From Bubalus kerabau (taxonomy: Eukaryota; Chordata; Mammalia; Artiodactyla; Bovidae), in NCBI RefSeq assembly GCF_029407905.1, contig NC_073633.1:28844501-28908500 (forward strand): DNA of 64,000 nt, in the 5' to 3' direction. The translations under genes were made by a program, and so were the position numbers. Position 1 is the first letter of the stretch; the number at the start of each line of letters is the position of its first letter. This document shows positions 1 to 12,359 of this stretch, piece after piece. The notes under the pieces were generated by a model, which ran no database searches, was not told the origin of the DNA, and saw nothing but the letters and a program-made list of their open reading frames with translations.

Positions 1-1088
1 AGTACACAGCGGTGTCTCTCAGGGTGACCTGGGGCAGGACCAAGGTGCTGGACTTTCTGTCTGAAGAGATGGTGAGAGAGGCCGTGCTGCTCTTCACTGT
101 GCCTCGTAAGCCATGAATGACATACTGTGGACTCTGATTGGGACTTTGCCAATACCAATGTATATACTCATTTCCACTAATGGTAGAGTGGCTACAAGGC
201 AGGGTTACATCCTCTCCTTCAGGATAATCCATGGAGCTGGGCTGGGTGGTCTTAGCATCAAACACATTCCCTGGGGGGTTAAGAAATCAAATTAACTCCA
301 GAGCACAAATCAGTGTAATTCTATGGATCAAAGGCATAACCCTCCTATGACTGTGTGGCCCTAACCCCTACTCCAGTGTTTCTACTTATGTCCTGTAAAA
401 ATATTGTGGATGTTCATTATTGGATTGCAAGGAAATAAAACCAGTTATCCCAAAGGAAATGAGCCCTAAATATTCATTGGAGAGACTGATGCTGAAACTG
501 AAGCTCCAATACTTTGTCCACTGGCTGAGAAGAGCTGATTCATTGGAATATACCCTGATTCTGGGAAAGACTGAAGGGAAAAGGAGAAGGGGTCATCAGA
601 GGATGAGATGGTTAAACAGCATTACCATCTCAATGGACATGAATTTGAGCATACTCCAGGAGGTAGTAGAGGAAAGAAGAGCCTGGCATACTGACATCCA
701 TTTGGTCATAAAAATTTGGATATAACTTAGCAAATGGACAACAACAAAATTATAGAGACCAAAGATATGTGGCAAGAATCAGAGATTCCACAGGCTTTGT
801 TCCATGGGTCCTTGGCTTAATAATCCCAGAGAATTCTTACAACCTGCTTACTGCTAAGGACTCTTCTGGTATCGTGGCTATGATTTAAACTGTAATGTAG
901 AAGACGGGCCTCTTTAGCAAACGCACAGATCATTTCTCAGTTCCATCACTATAATGCAGAATAAAGCACAGAGAGAGGAGTAGAGAGTAAGTGACTCTTT
1001 GTGGCCATTTGGCCTCAAAGTCACCCCTTGTAGACACAGAACACTTACCCAAGGTCAGAAACACAGTTACTCCAGTCACCAGCCTCAT
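1..1088 (-). CDS. TRAV26: T-cell receptor alpha V segment, TRAV26 family (3' end outside window)
   Basis: This encodes the variable domain of a TCR alpha chain, a membrane receptor on T cells that contacts peptide-MHC after joining to a TRAJ segment. The leader exon is 1049-1088 (MRLVTGVTVFLTLG) and ends at a GTAAGT donor. The V exon starts at 270 after a CCCCCCAG acceptor, and the split Gly codon keeps frame. The mature domain starts near DAKTTQPSS. It shows the first cysteine in TLPCSHS, CDR1 near STISGNEY, the conserved tryptophan in IHWYWQ, then RKSSTLVLP and DTAVY, where the window ends just before the second cysteine. The match to human TRAV26 (DAKTTQP, HSTISGNEY, QYxIHGL, RKSSTL) is strong. 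There is no stop in the visible part. The second cysteine, CDR3 start and recombination signal are outside. The 778-bp leader intron holds a Bov-B fragment. It looks functional, but only the visible part can be judged. Confidence 0.92.
420..700 (+). repeat. Bov-B LINE 3' fragment in the TRAV26 leader intron
   Basis: The sequence matches the 3' part of the other Bov-B copies in this window: translated MLKLKLQYF, then the GKTEGKRRRGHQRMRWL block. It is sense on the plus strand, so antisense to TRAV26, and lies wholly inside the leader-to-V intron. Both ends are truncated, and the usual terminal GAACTGAACTGAA tail is absent. Confidence 0.8.
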
Positions 1089-2260
1089 ACTTCAAGGACA
1101 AGCTAGGACCATGGGCCCAGAGCTCAGGCTTGTGTCTGATCCTTGACTTGAGGAGGTTCCAGAGAACAGAGGCAACAGCTGTCAGTAAAAACTTACAACC
1201 AGTGCAGATGCTGCTGTGTTGTTGCTAGGACCTTCTCAGCCAATGATCAAGCAGTTGCTTATCTATGTCTTCCTCCCAGGTTTTAGTCATGTCCCCAATA
1301 GATGGTGAAACATCCCCAGCTCACAGTGAAATCATGTCTGAAGTTTAATGTCTGGCTCAAGAAAAGGAATACCGATCACAATGATGTGTCTATGCACAAC
1401 CATTGTTCTTTCCTTTGTTTCTTAATAAACTGGATGATGGTCCATGAAGCTTGAGGAACACAATGTTTAATCCCAGAAAAATGTACTGAGTTCTGTGTTG
1501 TAAAATGATGAAAACTTGCTTCCACATTCCAGAAAATTAATTGGAGATTCAAAAGTAGGCAGTGATGTGCTCTGGGAGACAGGAAAAGTTAGTAACATTG
1601 AAACTAATAGCTACACATCCTAGAACTTGCAGCAGCTCTTGTAAGGGTTCCTGGAATCATGCATCTATTGCCAACTAGGTAGACATTTCCCATGCATTTG
1701 TTCTTAATAAACGAACTGATTGACATAGATGGTGTTCACCTCCTCCTTGAACATTGGTCTTTAATCCTCATGTTCCCTATGCCGATGCTTGTGGATGTCA
1801 TGCAGCAAGGATGCTACGGCAGAGGAATAGACAGAAATGAAGGAAAACAAAGTGGAGGTGGGGTGGAGGTTGATGTGAGTGGTAGAAAAAGTAGGAGGAG
1901 GGAAAAAAAGGTATCAGGAATAGAGAAGGGAAGGGATAATCAGAGCAGGGAAATGGGAAAGCATGTTAGGAAGGTACTTGGAAAGGGCTTAGGCTATTGG
2001 GCTAACCTGAATCCTTGACCACACACATTCAACAAGGGATAGATAGTAAAGCACAAATTGTCTAAAGAAAGTGAAAGTATGTCATTTTTCCTTTTGGGGG
2101 GCACATCAATGGAAAATAAATTTCCGTTCCCTTCTCCCAGAAAGAAAGTATTCAGATGAATCAGCCCCCTCTTGTGACTGAAGAGAAGAACTGCAGATCT
2201 AAATCTGGACCAAAAGTCAGCAAGCAACTTTTTGAAAAACCCCTCAAGTTTGCAGGTAAA
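1089..2260. other. Upstream flank of TRAV26, no gene seen
   Basis: This non-coding stretch would carry the TRAV26 promoter near 1090-1250, but I cannot point to a specific motif. A purine-rich tract (G/A runs) lies at about 1838-1975. The open frames here have no recognisable protein similarity. Confidence 0.5.
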
Positions 2261-2480
2261 TGGGTTTCTCAGGGGGCACGAGTGGTAAAGAACTCACCTG
2301 CCAATGCAGGAGACTTAAGAGACCCAGTTTCAATCCTTGGATCAGGAAGATCCCCTGGAGAAGGGCTCATGGCAACCCACTCCAATATTCTGCCTGGAAA
2401 ATTCATTGGAAAAAGGAGCCTGGTGGGCTACAGTCCATGACTCGCAGAGTCAGACGCAACTGAAGCATCTTAGCACACAG
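2261..2480 (+). repeat. Bov-tA type SINE
   Basis: This is a ruminant tRNA-derived SINE in plus orientation. It has a diverged head (GGTAAAGAACTCACCTGCC), then the CCCTGGAGAAG and CAACCCACTCCA blocks, and the terminal CAGTCCATGACTCGCAGAG block. It is followed by about 550 bp of AT-rich sequence with nothing recognised. Confidence 0.85.
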
Positions 2481-3029
2481 CATACACATCTTACTTGTAA
2501 TACCTCTGTACTCATCTGTATTTTCTTGGTCCTAAACACTCCATAGCAGTGTTTTAATTATCTTTGACTGCCTTACTGCAGTCATATGATTCTCATTTGT
2601 TGACCTCTTTAAGTTTTCATTTGTCTCTAACCTTCCTATATTTAAAATTTACTTCAATGGCCATGTAATTCAATGTTTATAAGAAAGCTTGGTACACAGT
2701 AGACACTCAAGACTTACTTGTATCCTGAATGAGCTGATAAATCATTATTCATGAATTCAATGAGAAAATTGTTGAACAATTGTTCAAATTATTCTGAAAA
2801 CAATCTTCCAATTTTATGGAATGCCTGCCAAACAAAAGGTTCCAATAGTATAAACAGAGGGTTATTATTGTGAACAAAATGAACAATAAATTGTGAACAA
2901 AATGAACAATAAACAATAAATCCAAGTCTAGAATTGAGGAAAATTCTATTGAAGATATGAGAGTAAATGTTATGGCAATCATGCTTTGTTCATTTAACAA
3001 ACATTCATAAATACTCAATGGAAGTCTTA

Positions 3030-5130
3030 TTGTTGTTCAGTCACTCAGTCGTGTCTGACTCTGTGTGACCCCATGGACTGCAGCACACCAGACTTCCCGG
3101 TCCTTCACTATCCCCAAGAATTGCTCAAACTCATGTCCATGTGTGGATGATGCCATCCAGTCATCTCGTCCTCTGTCACCCCCTTTCTCCTCCTGCCCTC
3201 AATTCTTCCCAGCATCAGGGTCGTTTCAATGAGTCGGCTCTTCACATCGGTGGGTCAAAGTATTGGAGCTTCAGCTTCAGCATCAGTCTTTTTGATGAAT
3301 ATTCAGGGTTTAGAATTGACTGGTTTGATATCCTTGTTGTCCAAGAAACTCTCAAAGATCTGCAGCAACACAGTTAGAAAGCCTCAATTCTCTGGCTCTC
3401 AGCCTTCTTTAGAGTCCAACTCTCACATCCATACATGACTACTGGAAAACCATAGCTTTGACTCTATGGACCTTTGTTAGCAAAGTGATGTCTCTGCTTT
3501 TTAATATGCTGTCTAGGTTTGTCATAGCTTTCCTTCCAAGAAGCAAATGCCTTTTAATATCATGGCTGCAATCATCTTCCACAGTGATATTGGAGCCCAA
3601 GAAAATAAAATCTGTGACTGCTTACACTTTTTCCCCATCTATTTGCCATGAATTGATGGGATCAGATGCCATGATCTTAGTTTTTTGAATGTTGAGTTTT
3701 AAGTCAATTTGTCACTGTCCTCCTTCACCCTCATCGAGAGGCTCTTTAGTTCCTCTTCTCTTTCTGCCATTAGAGTGGTATCATCTGCATATTTGAGGTT
3801 GCTGGTATTTCTCCTGGCAATCTTGATTCCAGCTTGTGATTCATCCAACCCAGCATGTCACATGATGTGTGATGTACTCTACATACAATGTAAATGAGCA
3901 GAATGACAGTATACAGCCTTGACATACTCCTTTCCCAATTTTGAACCGGTTTGTTGTTCCATGTCCAGTTCTAACTGTTGCTTCCTGACCTGCGTGCAGG
4001 TTTCACACAAGGCAGATAAGATGTACTATTATCCTATCTATTTAACAATTTTCCAGTTTGTTGTGATCCACACATTCAAAGGCTTTAGTGTAGTCAGTGA
4101 AGCAGAGGTAGATGCTTTTCTGGAATTCCCTTGCTTTTTCTGTGATCCAGTGAATGTTGGCAATTTGATTTATGGTTCCTCTGCCTTTTCTAAATCCAAC
4201 TTATACGTTTGGAATTTCTCGGTTCACATACTGCTTAAGCCTACTCGAAGGATTTTGCACATTACCTTGCTAATCTATGAAAAGAGCGCAATTGTACGAT
4301 AGTTTGAACATTCTTTGGTATTGCCTTTCTTTAGTATTGGAATGAAAACTGACCTTTTCTACCGCTGTGACCATTGCTGAGTTTTCAAAATTTGCTGGCA
4401 GAATGAGTATAGCACTTTAACAGTATCTTCATTTAGGATTTTAAAAGGTCAGCCGGAATTTCATCATCTGCACTAGCTTTGTTTGTAATAATGCTTTCTA
4501 AGGCCCACTAGAGTTCACGCTCCAGGATGCCTGGCTCTAGGTGAGTGACCATTGTGGTTATCTGGGTCTTTGAGACCTTTTTTCATACAGTTTTTCTGTG
4601 TATTCTTGCCACCTCTTCTTAATCTCTTCTGCTTCTGTTAGATTCTTGTCAATTCTGTCCTTTTTTGTGCCCATCATTGCATGAAATGTTCCCTTGGTAT
4701 CTCTAATTTTCTTGAAGAGGTCTCTAGTCTTTCCCATTCTATTGTTCCCTGCTATTTCTTTGCATTGTTCACTTAAGAAAGATTTCTTATCTCTCCTTTC
4801 TATTCTCTGGAATTCTGTATTCATTTGGATATATCGTTCCCCTTATTCTTTGTCTCTTACTTCTTTTCTCAGCTATTTGTAATCCCTTCTTAGAGAAACA
4901 TTTTGCCTTCTTGCATTTCTTTTTCTTTGGGATGGTTTTGGTCACTGCCTTCTGTACAATGTTATGAACCTCCAACCACAGTTCTTCAGGAACTCCGTCT
5001 ATGAGATCTAATCCCTGAATCTATTTGTCACCTCCACTCTATAATCATAAGGTTCTTGATTTAGGTCATACCAAAATGGTCTAGTGGTTTTCCCTACTTT
5101 CTTCAGCTAAAGCCTGGATTTTGCAATAAG
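3030..5130 (-). repeat. Bov-B LINE, antisense, 3' and middle part
   Basis: This is an RTE-clade Bov-B retroelement read on the minus strand. Its 3' end lies at 3030 (TTGTTGTTCAGTCACTCAG on plus), and the reverse-transcriptase and connector regions extend to the right. Many stops and frameshifts leave only short frames, for example 4558-4824. It is interrupted by a SINE at 5131 and resumes at 5398. The element is defective. Confidence 0.9.
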
Positions 5131-5397
5131 TAATGGCACCCCACTCCAGTACTCTTGCCTGGAAAATCCCAGGGATGGAGGAGCCTGGTGGGCTGCAGTC
5201 CATGGGGTCGCTAAGAGTCGGACACGACTGAGCAACTTCACTTTCACTTTTCACTTCCATGCATTAGAGAAGGAAATGGCAACCCACTCCAGTATTCTTG
5301 CCTGGAGAATCCCAGGGATGGGAGAGCCTGGTGGGCTGCCATCTATGGGGTCGCACAGAGTCGGACACGACTGAAGCAACTTAGCAGCAGCAGCAGC
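5131..5397 (+). repeat. Bov-A2 type SINE nested in Bov-B
   Basis: This is a two-monomer ruminant SINE: ATGGCACCCCACTCCAGTAC, a second monomer from AGAAGGAAATGGCAACCCAC, and a terminal (CAG)n run. It splits an antisense Bov-B between the element's AATAAG and TCATGATC sequences, so it is younger than that Bov-B. Confidence 0.9.
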
Positions 5398-5752
5398 TCA
5401 TGATCTTAGCCACAGTCGGCTCCAGATTTTCTTTTTGTGACTATATAGATTTCCTCCATCTTCAGCTGCAAAGGATATAATCAATCTGATTTCTGTATTA
5501 ACCTTCTGATGATATCCATGTGTAGGGTGGGCTCTCGTGTTGTTGGAAGAGGGTGTTTGCTATGACCAGTGTGTTTTCTTGGCAAAACTCTGTTACCCTT
5601 TGTCCTGCTTCATTTTGTGCTCCAAGGCCAAACTTGCCTGTTACTCCAGCTATGTCTTGACTTCCTATGTTTGCATTCCAATCCCCTATGATGAAAAAGA
5701 CATCTTTTCTTGGGTGTAGTTCTAGAAATTCTTGTAGATCTTGATAGAACCA
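5398..5752 (-). repeat. Bov-B LINE, antisense, endonuclease-side part
   Basis: This continues the element at 3030-5130 after the SINE. It matches the endonuclease region of the longer copy at 7015-9982 (the GGAAGAGGGTGTTTG and TTCCAAGGCCAAA blocks). Homology stops near 5752, so the element is 5'-truncated. Confidence 0.85.
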
Positions 5753-5829
5753 TTCTTCATAGATCTCTTTAGGTTCCAGTTTAAATTCATATTTTCACTG
5801 GCACTGAAACATACATTCATCCTGTTCTG

Positions 5830-7014
5830 GGTCAGGTCTTCCTCATATCCAAATCTTCTCCAAGGAGCCCTGTAAATGGTACAATCTGGATGACAATAAA
5901 GGTTTGAGACACTTTTCACAGCTAGGAAAGTTGTGTCTCATTTCTCAAAGATAAAAATAATTAGAACAATAAAACCTGTCTCATAGGGTTTTGATATTTA
6001 AATTAGATAATGAATTGGAAATGCATCCTACAGTGCCTGACATATAGTAAGCTCAATAAATATCAACTCTCTTTATTCTACTAAAACCTTCCTTTCCTTC
6101 AATGGCCAGGCTTGTGACCTGCTTTTTTCCCCCACATCAGTTCAGTAATGGAAGCTTCTAGGACATTTACTTAATCACTTGCTTTCCTAGAGATAGTCAT
6201 TATTTTCCCTTATCCTTTTGGTGTGATAGCAGCTAGTTACACTGATACTCTCAGGGTGCTGAAAGGACACAGATGGATCAAGTGAGGCTTGATTTTCATT
6301 TCCCTAAAAGTAGTAAAATCAAGGACATATTGCATGTTTACTAGCTACTATTGGATATAATATTTCTGAATTGGATCTCCAAGATTTTTCCATTATTATT
6401 AACTATTTTCACTTCATATTTGTTTATGAGCTTTTAATATATTCTGCATTTTCTTCCCATTTCATTAATGTAGATTGCATATATAGCCTTCCAGTCACAT
6501 TGACTTTCCACTCTTTTAGCAGTGATTTTTAACAAAAAAGACAATCTAAAAATATACTTTCATGTTCATAAGAAGCTTCCTTGTCAGTTTTGTTTTCTTT
6601 AAAAACTTTGAGAATGCTTTCCTTTTGTGACTGCCATTGCTTGTGATGAAAACTCAAGCATCATTCCTAATGGTGTTTCCCAGAACATAGCATATTGATT
6701 TCTCCTATTAGCAAGATTTTCTTCCACTAAATTAGACCCTTGGATTTGTCTTAAATTCCTTGCAAACGTCTGCCAAAACCACAGTGGTGAACTTGCAGAA
6801 TACTTTATTCACCTTTATGACTTTTCACATAGCATTGCTCCTGAATAATGAGCTTGCTTTATAGGAAGTCAAGTACAACAGTGAGTGGGGATTCTTGCTA
6901 TGATAAAGAGGTTATGGAATGGGTAATGGATGAGGTAGTTATAGATACCAGTTACAATCATGTGGTCATTTGCAGTAACAAAAGCTATAATAGTTATAAA
7001 ATTATCTTCATTTT
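5830..7014. other. Intergenic sequence of the left unit, no gene seen
   Basis: This is non-coding and homologous to 43050-44200 in the right unit. I see no V segment, splice pair or recombination signal in it. It ends where an antisense Bov-B begins with a short (GATCA)n run at about 7015-7038. Confidence 0.5.
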
Positions 7015-9982
7015 CAGATCAGATCAGATCAGATCAGTCATTCAGTAGTGTCCGACTCTTTGCGACCCCATGAATTGCAGCACACCAGGCCTCCCTGTCC
7101 ATCACCAACTCCTGGAGTTCACTCAGACTCACGTCCATCGAGTCAGTGATGCCATCCAGCCATCTCATCCTCTGTCATCCCTTCTCCTCCAGCCCCCAAT
7201 CCCTACCAGCATCAGAGTCTTTTCCAATGAGTCAACTCTTCGCATGAGGTGGCCAAAGTACTGGAGTTTCAGCTTTAGCATCATTCCTTCCAAAGAAATC
7301 CCAGGGCTGATCTCCTTCAGAATGGACTGGTTGGATCTCCTTGCAGTGCAAGGGACTCTCAAGAGTCTTCTCCAGCACCACAGTTCAAAAGCATCAATTC
7401 TTCGGTGCTCAGCCTTCTTCACAGTCGAACTCTCACATTCATACATGACCACAGGAAAAACCATAGCCTTGACTAGACGAACCTTTGTTGGCAAAGTAAT
7501 GTCTCTGCTTTTGAATATTCTATCTAGGTTGGTCATAACTTTCCTTCCAAGGAGTAAGTGTATTTTAATATCATGGCTTCAGTCACCATCTGCAGTGATT
7601 TTGGAGCCCAGAAAAATAAAGTCGGACACTGTTTCCCCTGTTTCCCCATCTATTTCTCATGAAGTGGTGGGACCGGATTCCATGATCTTAGTTTTCTGAA
7701 TGTTGAGCTTTAAACCAACTTTTTCACTCTCCACTTTCACTTTCATCAAGAGGCTTTTTAGGTCCTCTTCACTTTCTGCTATAAGGGTGGTGTCATCTGC
7801 ATATCTGAGGTTATTGATATTTCTCCCGGCAATCTTGATTCCAGCTTGTGTTTCTTCCAGGCCAGCGTTTCTCATGATGTACTCTGCATAGAAGTTAAAT
7901 AAACAGGGTGACAATATACAGCCTTGACGAACTTCTTTTCCTATTTGGAAACAGTCTGTTGTTCCATGTCCAGTTCTCACTGTTGTTTCCTGACCTGCAT
8001 ACAAATTTCTCAAGAGGAAGACCAGGTGGTCTGGTATTCCCATCTCTTTCAGAATTTTCCACAGTTTCTTGTGATCCACGCAGTCAAAGGCTTTGGCATA
8101 GTCAATAAAGCAGAAATAGATGTTTATCTGGAACTCTCTTGCTTTTTCCATGATCCAGCAGATGTTGGCAATTTGATCTCTGTTCCTCTGCCTTTTCTAA
8201 AATCAGCTTGAACATCTGGAAGTTCACGGTTCACATATTGCTGAAGCCTGGCTTGGAGAATTTTGAGCATTACTTTACTAGTGTGTGAGATGAACGCAAT
8301 TATGCGGTAGTTTGAGCATTCTTTGGCATTGCCTTTCTTTGGGATTGGAATGAAAACTGACCTTTTCCAGTCCTGTGGCCACTGCTGAGTTTTCCAAATT
8401 TGCTGGCATATTGAGTGCAGCACTTTCACAGCATCATCTTTCAGGATTTGGAATAGGTTAACTGGAATTCCATCACCTCCACTAGCTTTGTTTGTAGTGA
8501 TGCTTTCTAAGGCCCACTGGACTTCATATTCCAGGATGTCTGGCTCTAGGTCAGTGATCACATCATCGTGATTATCTGGGTCATGAAGATCTTTTTTTGT
8601 ACAGTTCTTCTGTGTACATCTCTTCTTAATAGCTTCTGTTTCTGTTAGGTCCGTACCATTTCTGTCCTTTATTGAGCCTATCTTTGCATGAAATGTTCCC
8701 TTGGTATCTCTAATTTTCTTGAAGAGATCTTTAGTCTTTCCCATTCTGTTGTTCTCCTCTATTTCTTTTCATTGAGCACTGAAGAAGGCTTTCTTATCTC
8801 TTCTTGCTATTCTTTGGAACTCTGCATTCAGATGCTTATATCTTTCCTTTTCTCTTTTGCTTTTTGCTTCTCTTCTTTTCACAGCTATTTGTAAGGCCTC
8901 CCCAGTCAGCTATTTTGCTTTTTTGTATTTCTTTTCTATGGGAATGGTCTTGATCCCTGTCTCCTGTACAATGTCATGAACCTCATTCCATAGTTCATCA
9001 GGCACTCTATCTATCAGATCTAGGCCCTTAAATCTATTTCTCACTTCCACTGTATAATCATAAGGGATTTAATTCAGGTCATACCTGAATTGTCTAGTGG
9101 TTTTCCCTACTTTCTTCATTTTAAGTCTGAATTTGGCAATAAGGAGTTCATGGTCTGAGCCACAGTCAGCTCCTGGTTTTTTTTTTTTTTTTTTTTCTGA
9201 CTGTATAGAGCTTCTCCATCTTTGGCTGCAAAGAATATAATCAGTCTGATTTCAGTGTTGACCATCTGGTGATGTCCATGTATAAACTCTTCTCTTGTGT
9301 TGTTGGAAGAGGGTGTTTGTTATGACCAGTGTATTTTCTTGGCAAAACTCTATTAGTCTTTGCCCTGATTCATTCCATATTCCAAGGCCAAATTTGCCTG
9401 TTACTCCAGGTGTTTCTTGACATCCTACTTTTGCATTCCAGTCCCCTATAATGAAAAGGACATCTTTTTTGGGTGTTAGTTCTAAAAGGTCTTGTAGGTC
9501 TTCATAGAACCGTTCAACTTCAGCTTCTTCAGCATTACTGGTTGGGGCATAGACTTGGATTACTGTGATACTGAATGGTTTGCCTTGGAAATGAACAGAG
9601 ATCATTCTGTCGTTTTTGAGATTGCATCCAAGTACTGCATTTCGGACTCTTTTGTTGACCATGATGGCCGCTCCATTTCTTCTGAGGGATTCCTGCCTGC
9701 AGTAGTAGATATAATGGTCATCTGAGTTAAATTCACCCATTCCAGTCCATTTCAGTTTGCTAATTCCTAGAATGTTGACATTCACTCTTGCCATCTCTTG
9801 TTTGACCACTTCCAATTTGCCTTGATTCATGGACCTGACATTCCAGGTTCCTATGCAATATTGCTCTTTACAGCATTGGACCTTGCTTCTATCACCAGTC
9901 ACATTCACAGCTGGGTATTGTTTTTGCTTTGGCTCCATCCCTTCATTCTTCCTGGAGTTATTTCTCCACTGATCTGCAGTAG
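7015..9982 (-). mobile_element. Bov-B LINE, nearly full length, antisense
   Basis: This RTE-clade non-LTR retrotransposon is read on the minus strand and is the longest Bov-B here (about 2.97 kb). Its 3' end is at 7015. Reverse-transcriptase pieces lie at 7657-8151 (motif YADDT within NNLRYADDTTLI) and 8124-8744 (KASGGDGIP). An endonuclease frame of 228 residues lies at 9252-9938, with GTWNVRSM near its start and GDWNAKVG as the active-site block. Frameshifts separate the domains, so no full ORF remains. The matching site in the right unit (about 44200) has no such element, so it either arrived after the duplication or was lost there. Confidence 0.92.
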
Positions 9983-10257
9983 CATATATTTATGTATACA
10001 TTAACCATTTTTAGCTTCTCTCTCGTCTTTGCCTGCCTGCAGTAAAAGGAAACATGCCACTACATTTTACTCTTACTTCTCAGGGTATCTCAGTGGTTAA
10101 GATACAGAATTCAATGGGAGAATGTGATTCAGCTAGATGAGGAAAGAACATCACCTGTAAATGGATAAATGAACTCGGTATTTTCTTTGAAGGAGAGAAC
10201 TTGTTTTGCTTGAATGAAGAATAATTGCATCATATTAACAGGGAGCATGTTCAGACT
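9983..10257. other. Unique spacer between two oppositely oriented Bov-B elements
   Basis: About 275 bp of non-repeat sequence matches 44205-44470 of the right unit. It separates the 5' end of the antisense Bov-B on the left from the 5' end of the sense Bov-B on the right. No gene is seen. Confidence 0.5.
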
Positions 10258-12359
10258 TAAATTGAGAAAGTGGAGAAGACCACTAGACCATTCAGGTATA
10301 ACCTAAATTAAATCCATTATGATTATAAGTGGAAGTGAGAAATAGATTTAAGGGACTAGATCTGATAGACAAAGTGCCTGATGAACTATAGACAGAGGAT
10401 CGTGTCATTGTACTGGAGACAGGGATCAAGACCATCCCCAAGAAAAAGAAATGCAAAAAATCAAAATGGCTGTCTAAGGACGCCTTACAAATAGCTGTAA
10501 AAAGAAGAGAAGCAAAAAGCAAAGGAGAAAAGGAAAGATATACCCATTTGAATGCAGAGTTCCAAAGAATAGCAAGGAGAGATAAGAAAGCCTTCTTCAG
10601 TGATCAATGCAAAGAAATAGAGGAAAACAATAAAATGGGAAAGACTAGAGATCTCTTCAAGAAAATTAGAGATTATAAGGGAACATTTCATGCAAAGATG
10701 GGCTCTATAAAGGATAGAAATGGTATGGACCTAACAGAAGCAGAAGATATTAAGAAGGGGTGGTAAGAATACACAGAATAACTGTACAAAAAAAATATCT
10801 TCACGACCCAGATAATCATGATGGTGTGATCACTGACCTAGAGCCAGACATCCTGGAATATGAAGTCAAGTGGGCCTTAGAAAGCATCACTACAAACAAA
10901 GCTAGTGGAGGTGATGGAATTCCAGTTGAGCCATTTCAAATCCTAAAAGATGATCCTGTGAATGTGCTGCACTCAATATGCCAGCAAATTTGGAAAACTC
11001 AGCAGTGGCCACAGGACTGGAAAAGGGCAGTTTTCATTCCAATCCCAAAGAAAGGCAATGCCAAAGAATGCTCAAACTACTGCACAATTGCACTCATCTC
11101 GCAAGCTAGTAAATTAATGCTTAAAATTCTCCAAGCCAGGCTTCACCAATACGTGAACCATGAATTCCAGATGTTCAAGCTGGATTTAGAAAAGGCAGAG
11201 GAACCAGAGATCAAATTGCCAACATCCTCTGGATCATTGAAAAAGCAAGAGAGTTCCAGAAAAACATCTATTTCTGTTTTATTGACTATGAAAAAGCCTT
11301 TGACTGTGTGGATCACAATAAACTGTAGAAAATTCTGAAAGAGATGGGAATACCAGACCACCTGACATGCCTCTTGAGAATCCTGTATTCAGGTCAGAAG
11401 CAACAGTTGGAACTGGACATGGAACAAACAACAGACTAGTTCCAAATAGGAAATGGAGTACGTCAAGGCTGTATATTGTCACCCTGCTTATTTAACTTCT
11501 ATGCAGAGTACATCATGAGAAATGCTGGGCTGGAGGAAGCACAAGCTGGAATCAAGATTGCCGGGAGAAATACCTCAGATATGCAGATGACACCCCCCTT
11601 ATGGCAGAGAGTGAAGAAGAACTAAAGAGCCTCTGATGAAAGTGAAAGAGAGTGAAAAAGTTGGCTTAAATCTCCACATTCAGAAAACTAAGATCATGGC
11701 ATCTGGTCCCGTCACTTCATGGCAAATAGATCGGGAAACAGTGGAAACAGTAGCTGACTTTATTTTTTTGGGCTCCAAAATCACTGCAGATGGTGATTGC
11801 AGACATGAAATAAAAAGACGTTTCCTCCTTGGAAGGAAAGTTATGACCAACCTAGACAGCATATTAAAAAGCAGAGACATTACTTTTCCAATAAAGGTCC
11901 ATCTAGTCAAGGCTATGGTTTTTCCAGTAGTCATGTATGGATGTGAGAGTTGGACTATAAAGAAAGCTGAAAGCCAAAGTATTGATGCTTTTGAACTGTA
12001 GTGTTGGAGAAGACTCTTGAGAGTCCCTTGGACTGAGAGGAGATTCAACCACTCCATCCTAAAGGTGATCAGTCTTGGGTGTTCATTGGAAGGACTGATG
12101 TTGAAGCTGAAACTCCAATAATTTGGCCACCTGATGCAAAGATCTGACTCATTTGATAGGACCTTGATGCTGGGAAAGATTGAGGGCAGGAGGAGAAGGG
12201 GATGACAGAGGATGAGATGGTTGGATGGCATCACCGGCTCAATAGACATGAATTTGGGTAAACTCTGGGAGTTGTCGATGGACAGGGAGGCCTGGCATGC
12301 TGCCATTCATGGGGTCACAAAGAGTCGGACATCACTGAGCAACTGAACTGAACTGAACA
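10258..12359 (+). mobile_element. Bov-B LINE, sense, lacking the endonuclease region
   Basis: This plus-strand Bov-B begins at about GACCACTAGACCATTCAGG and ends with GAGCAACTGAACTGAACTGA. Reverse-transcriptase frames lie at 10548-10766, 10760-11338 (KASGGDGIPVEPFQILKDD) and 11636-12001. They are broken by frameshifts and stops. The right unit has a shorter Bov-B 3' piece at the matching place (44472-44826). That suggests one ancestral insertion, internally deleted on the right, although two insertions are possible. Confidence 0.9.

Noticed and set aside
1692..2018. 108-residue purine-rich ORF
   Set aside because: Low-complexity Lys/Arg/Gly composition from a purine tract. No homology or gene context.
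2261..2480. tRNA gene suggested by the SINE head
   Set aside because: Bov-tA SINEs derive from a tRNA but are diverged and fused to a Bov-B-related tail. No intact cloverleaf is evident.
7015..7038. (GATCA)n run as a CRISPR-like or satellite array
   Set aside because: It is a short pentamer repeat at the Bov-B 3' end, a known microsatellite-prone position for this element. There are no spacers.
9252..9938. 228-residue frame as a cellular endonuclease gene
   Set aside because: It is the Bov-B endonuclease domain within a longer, broken retroelement.
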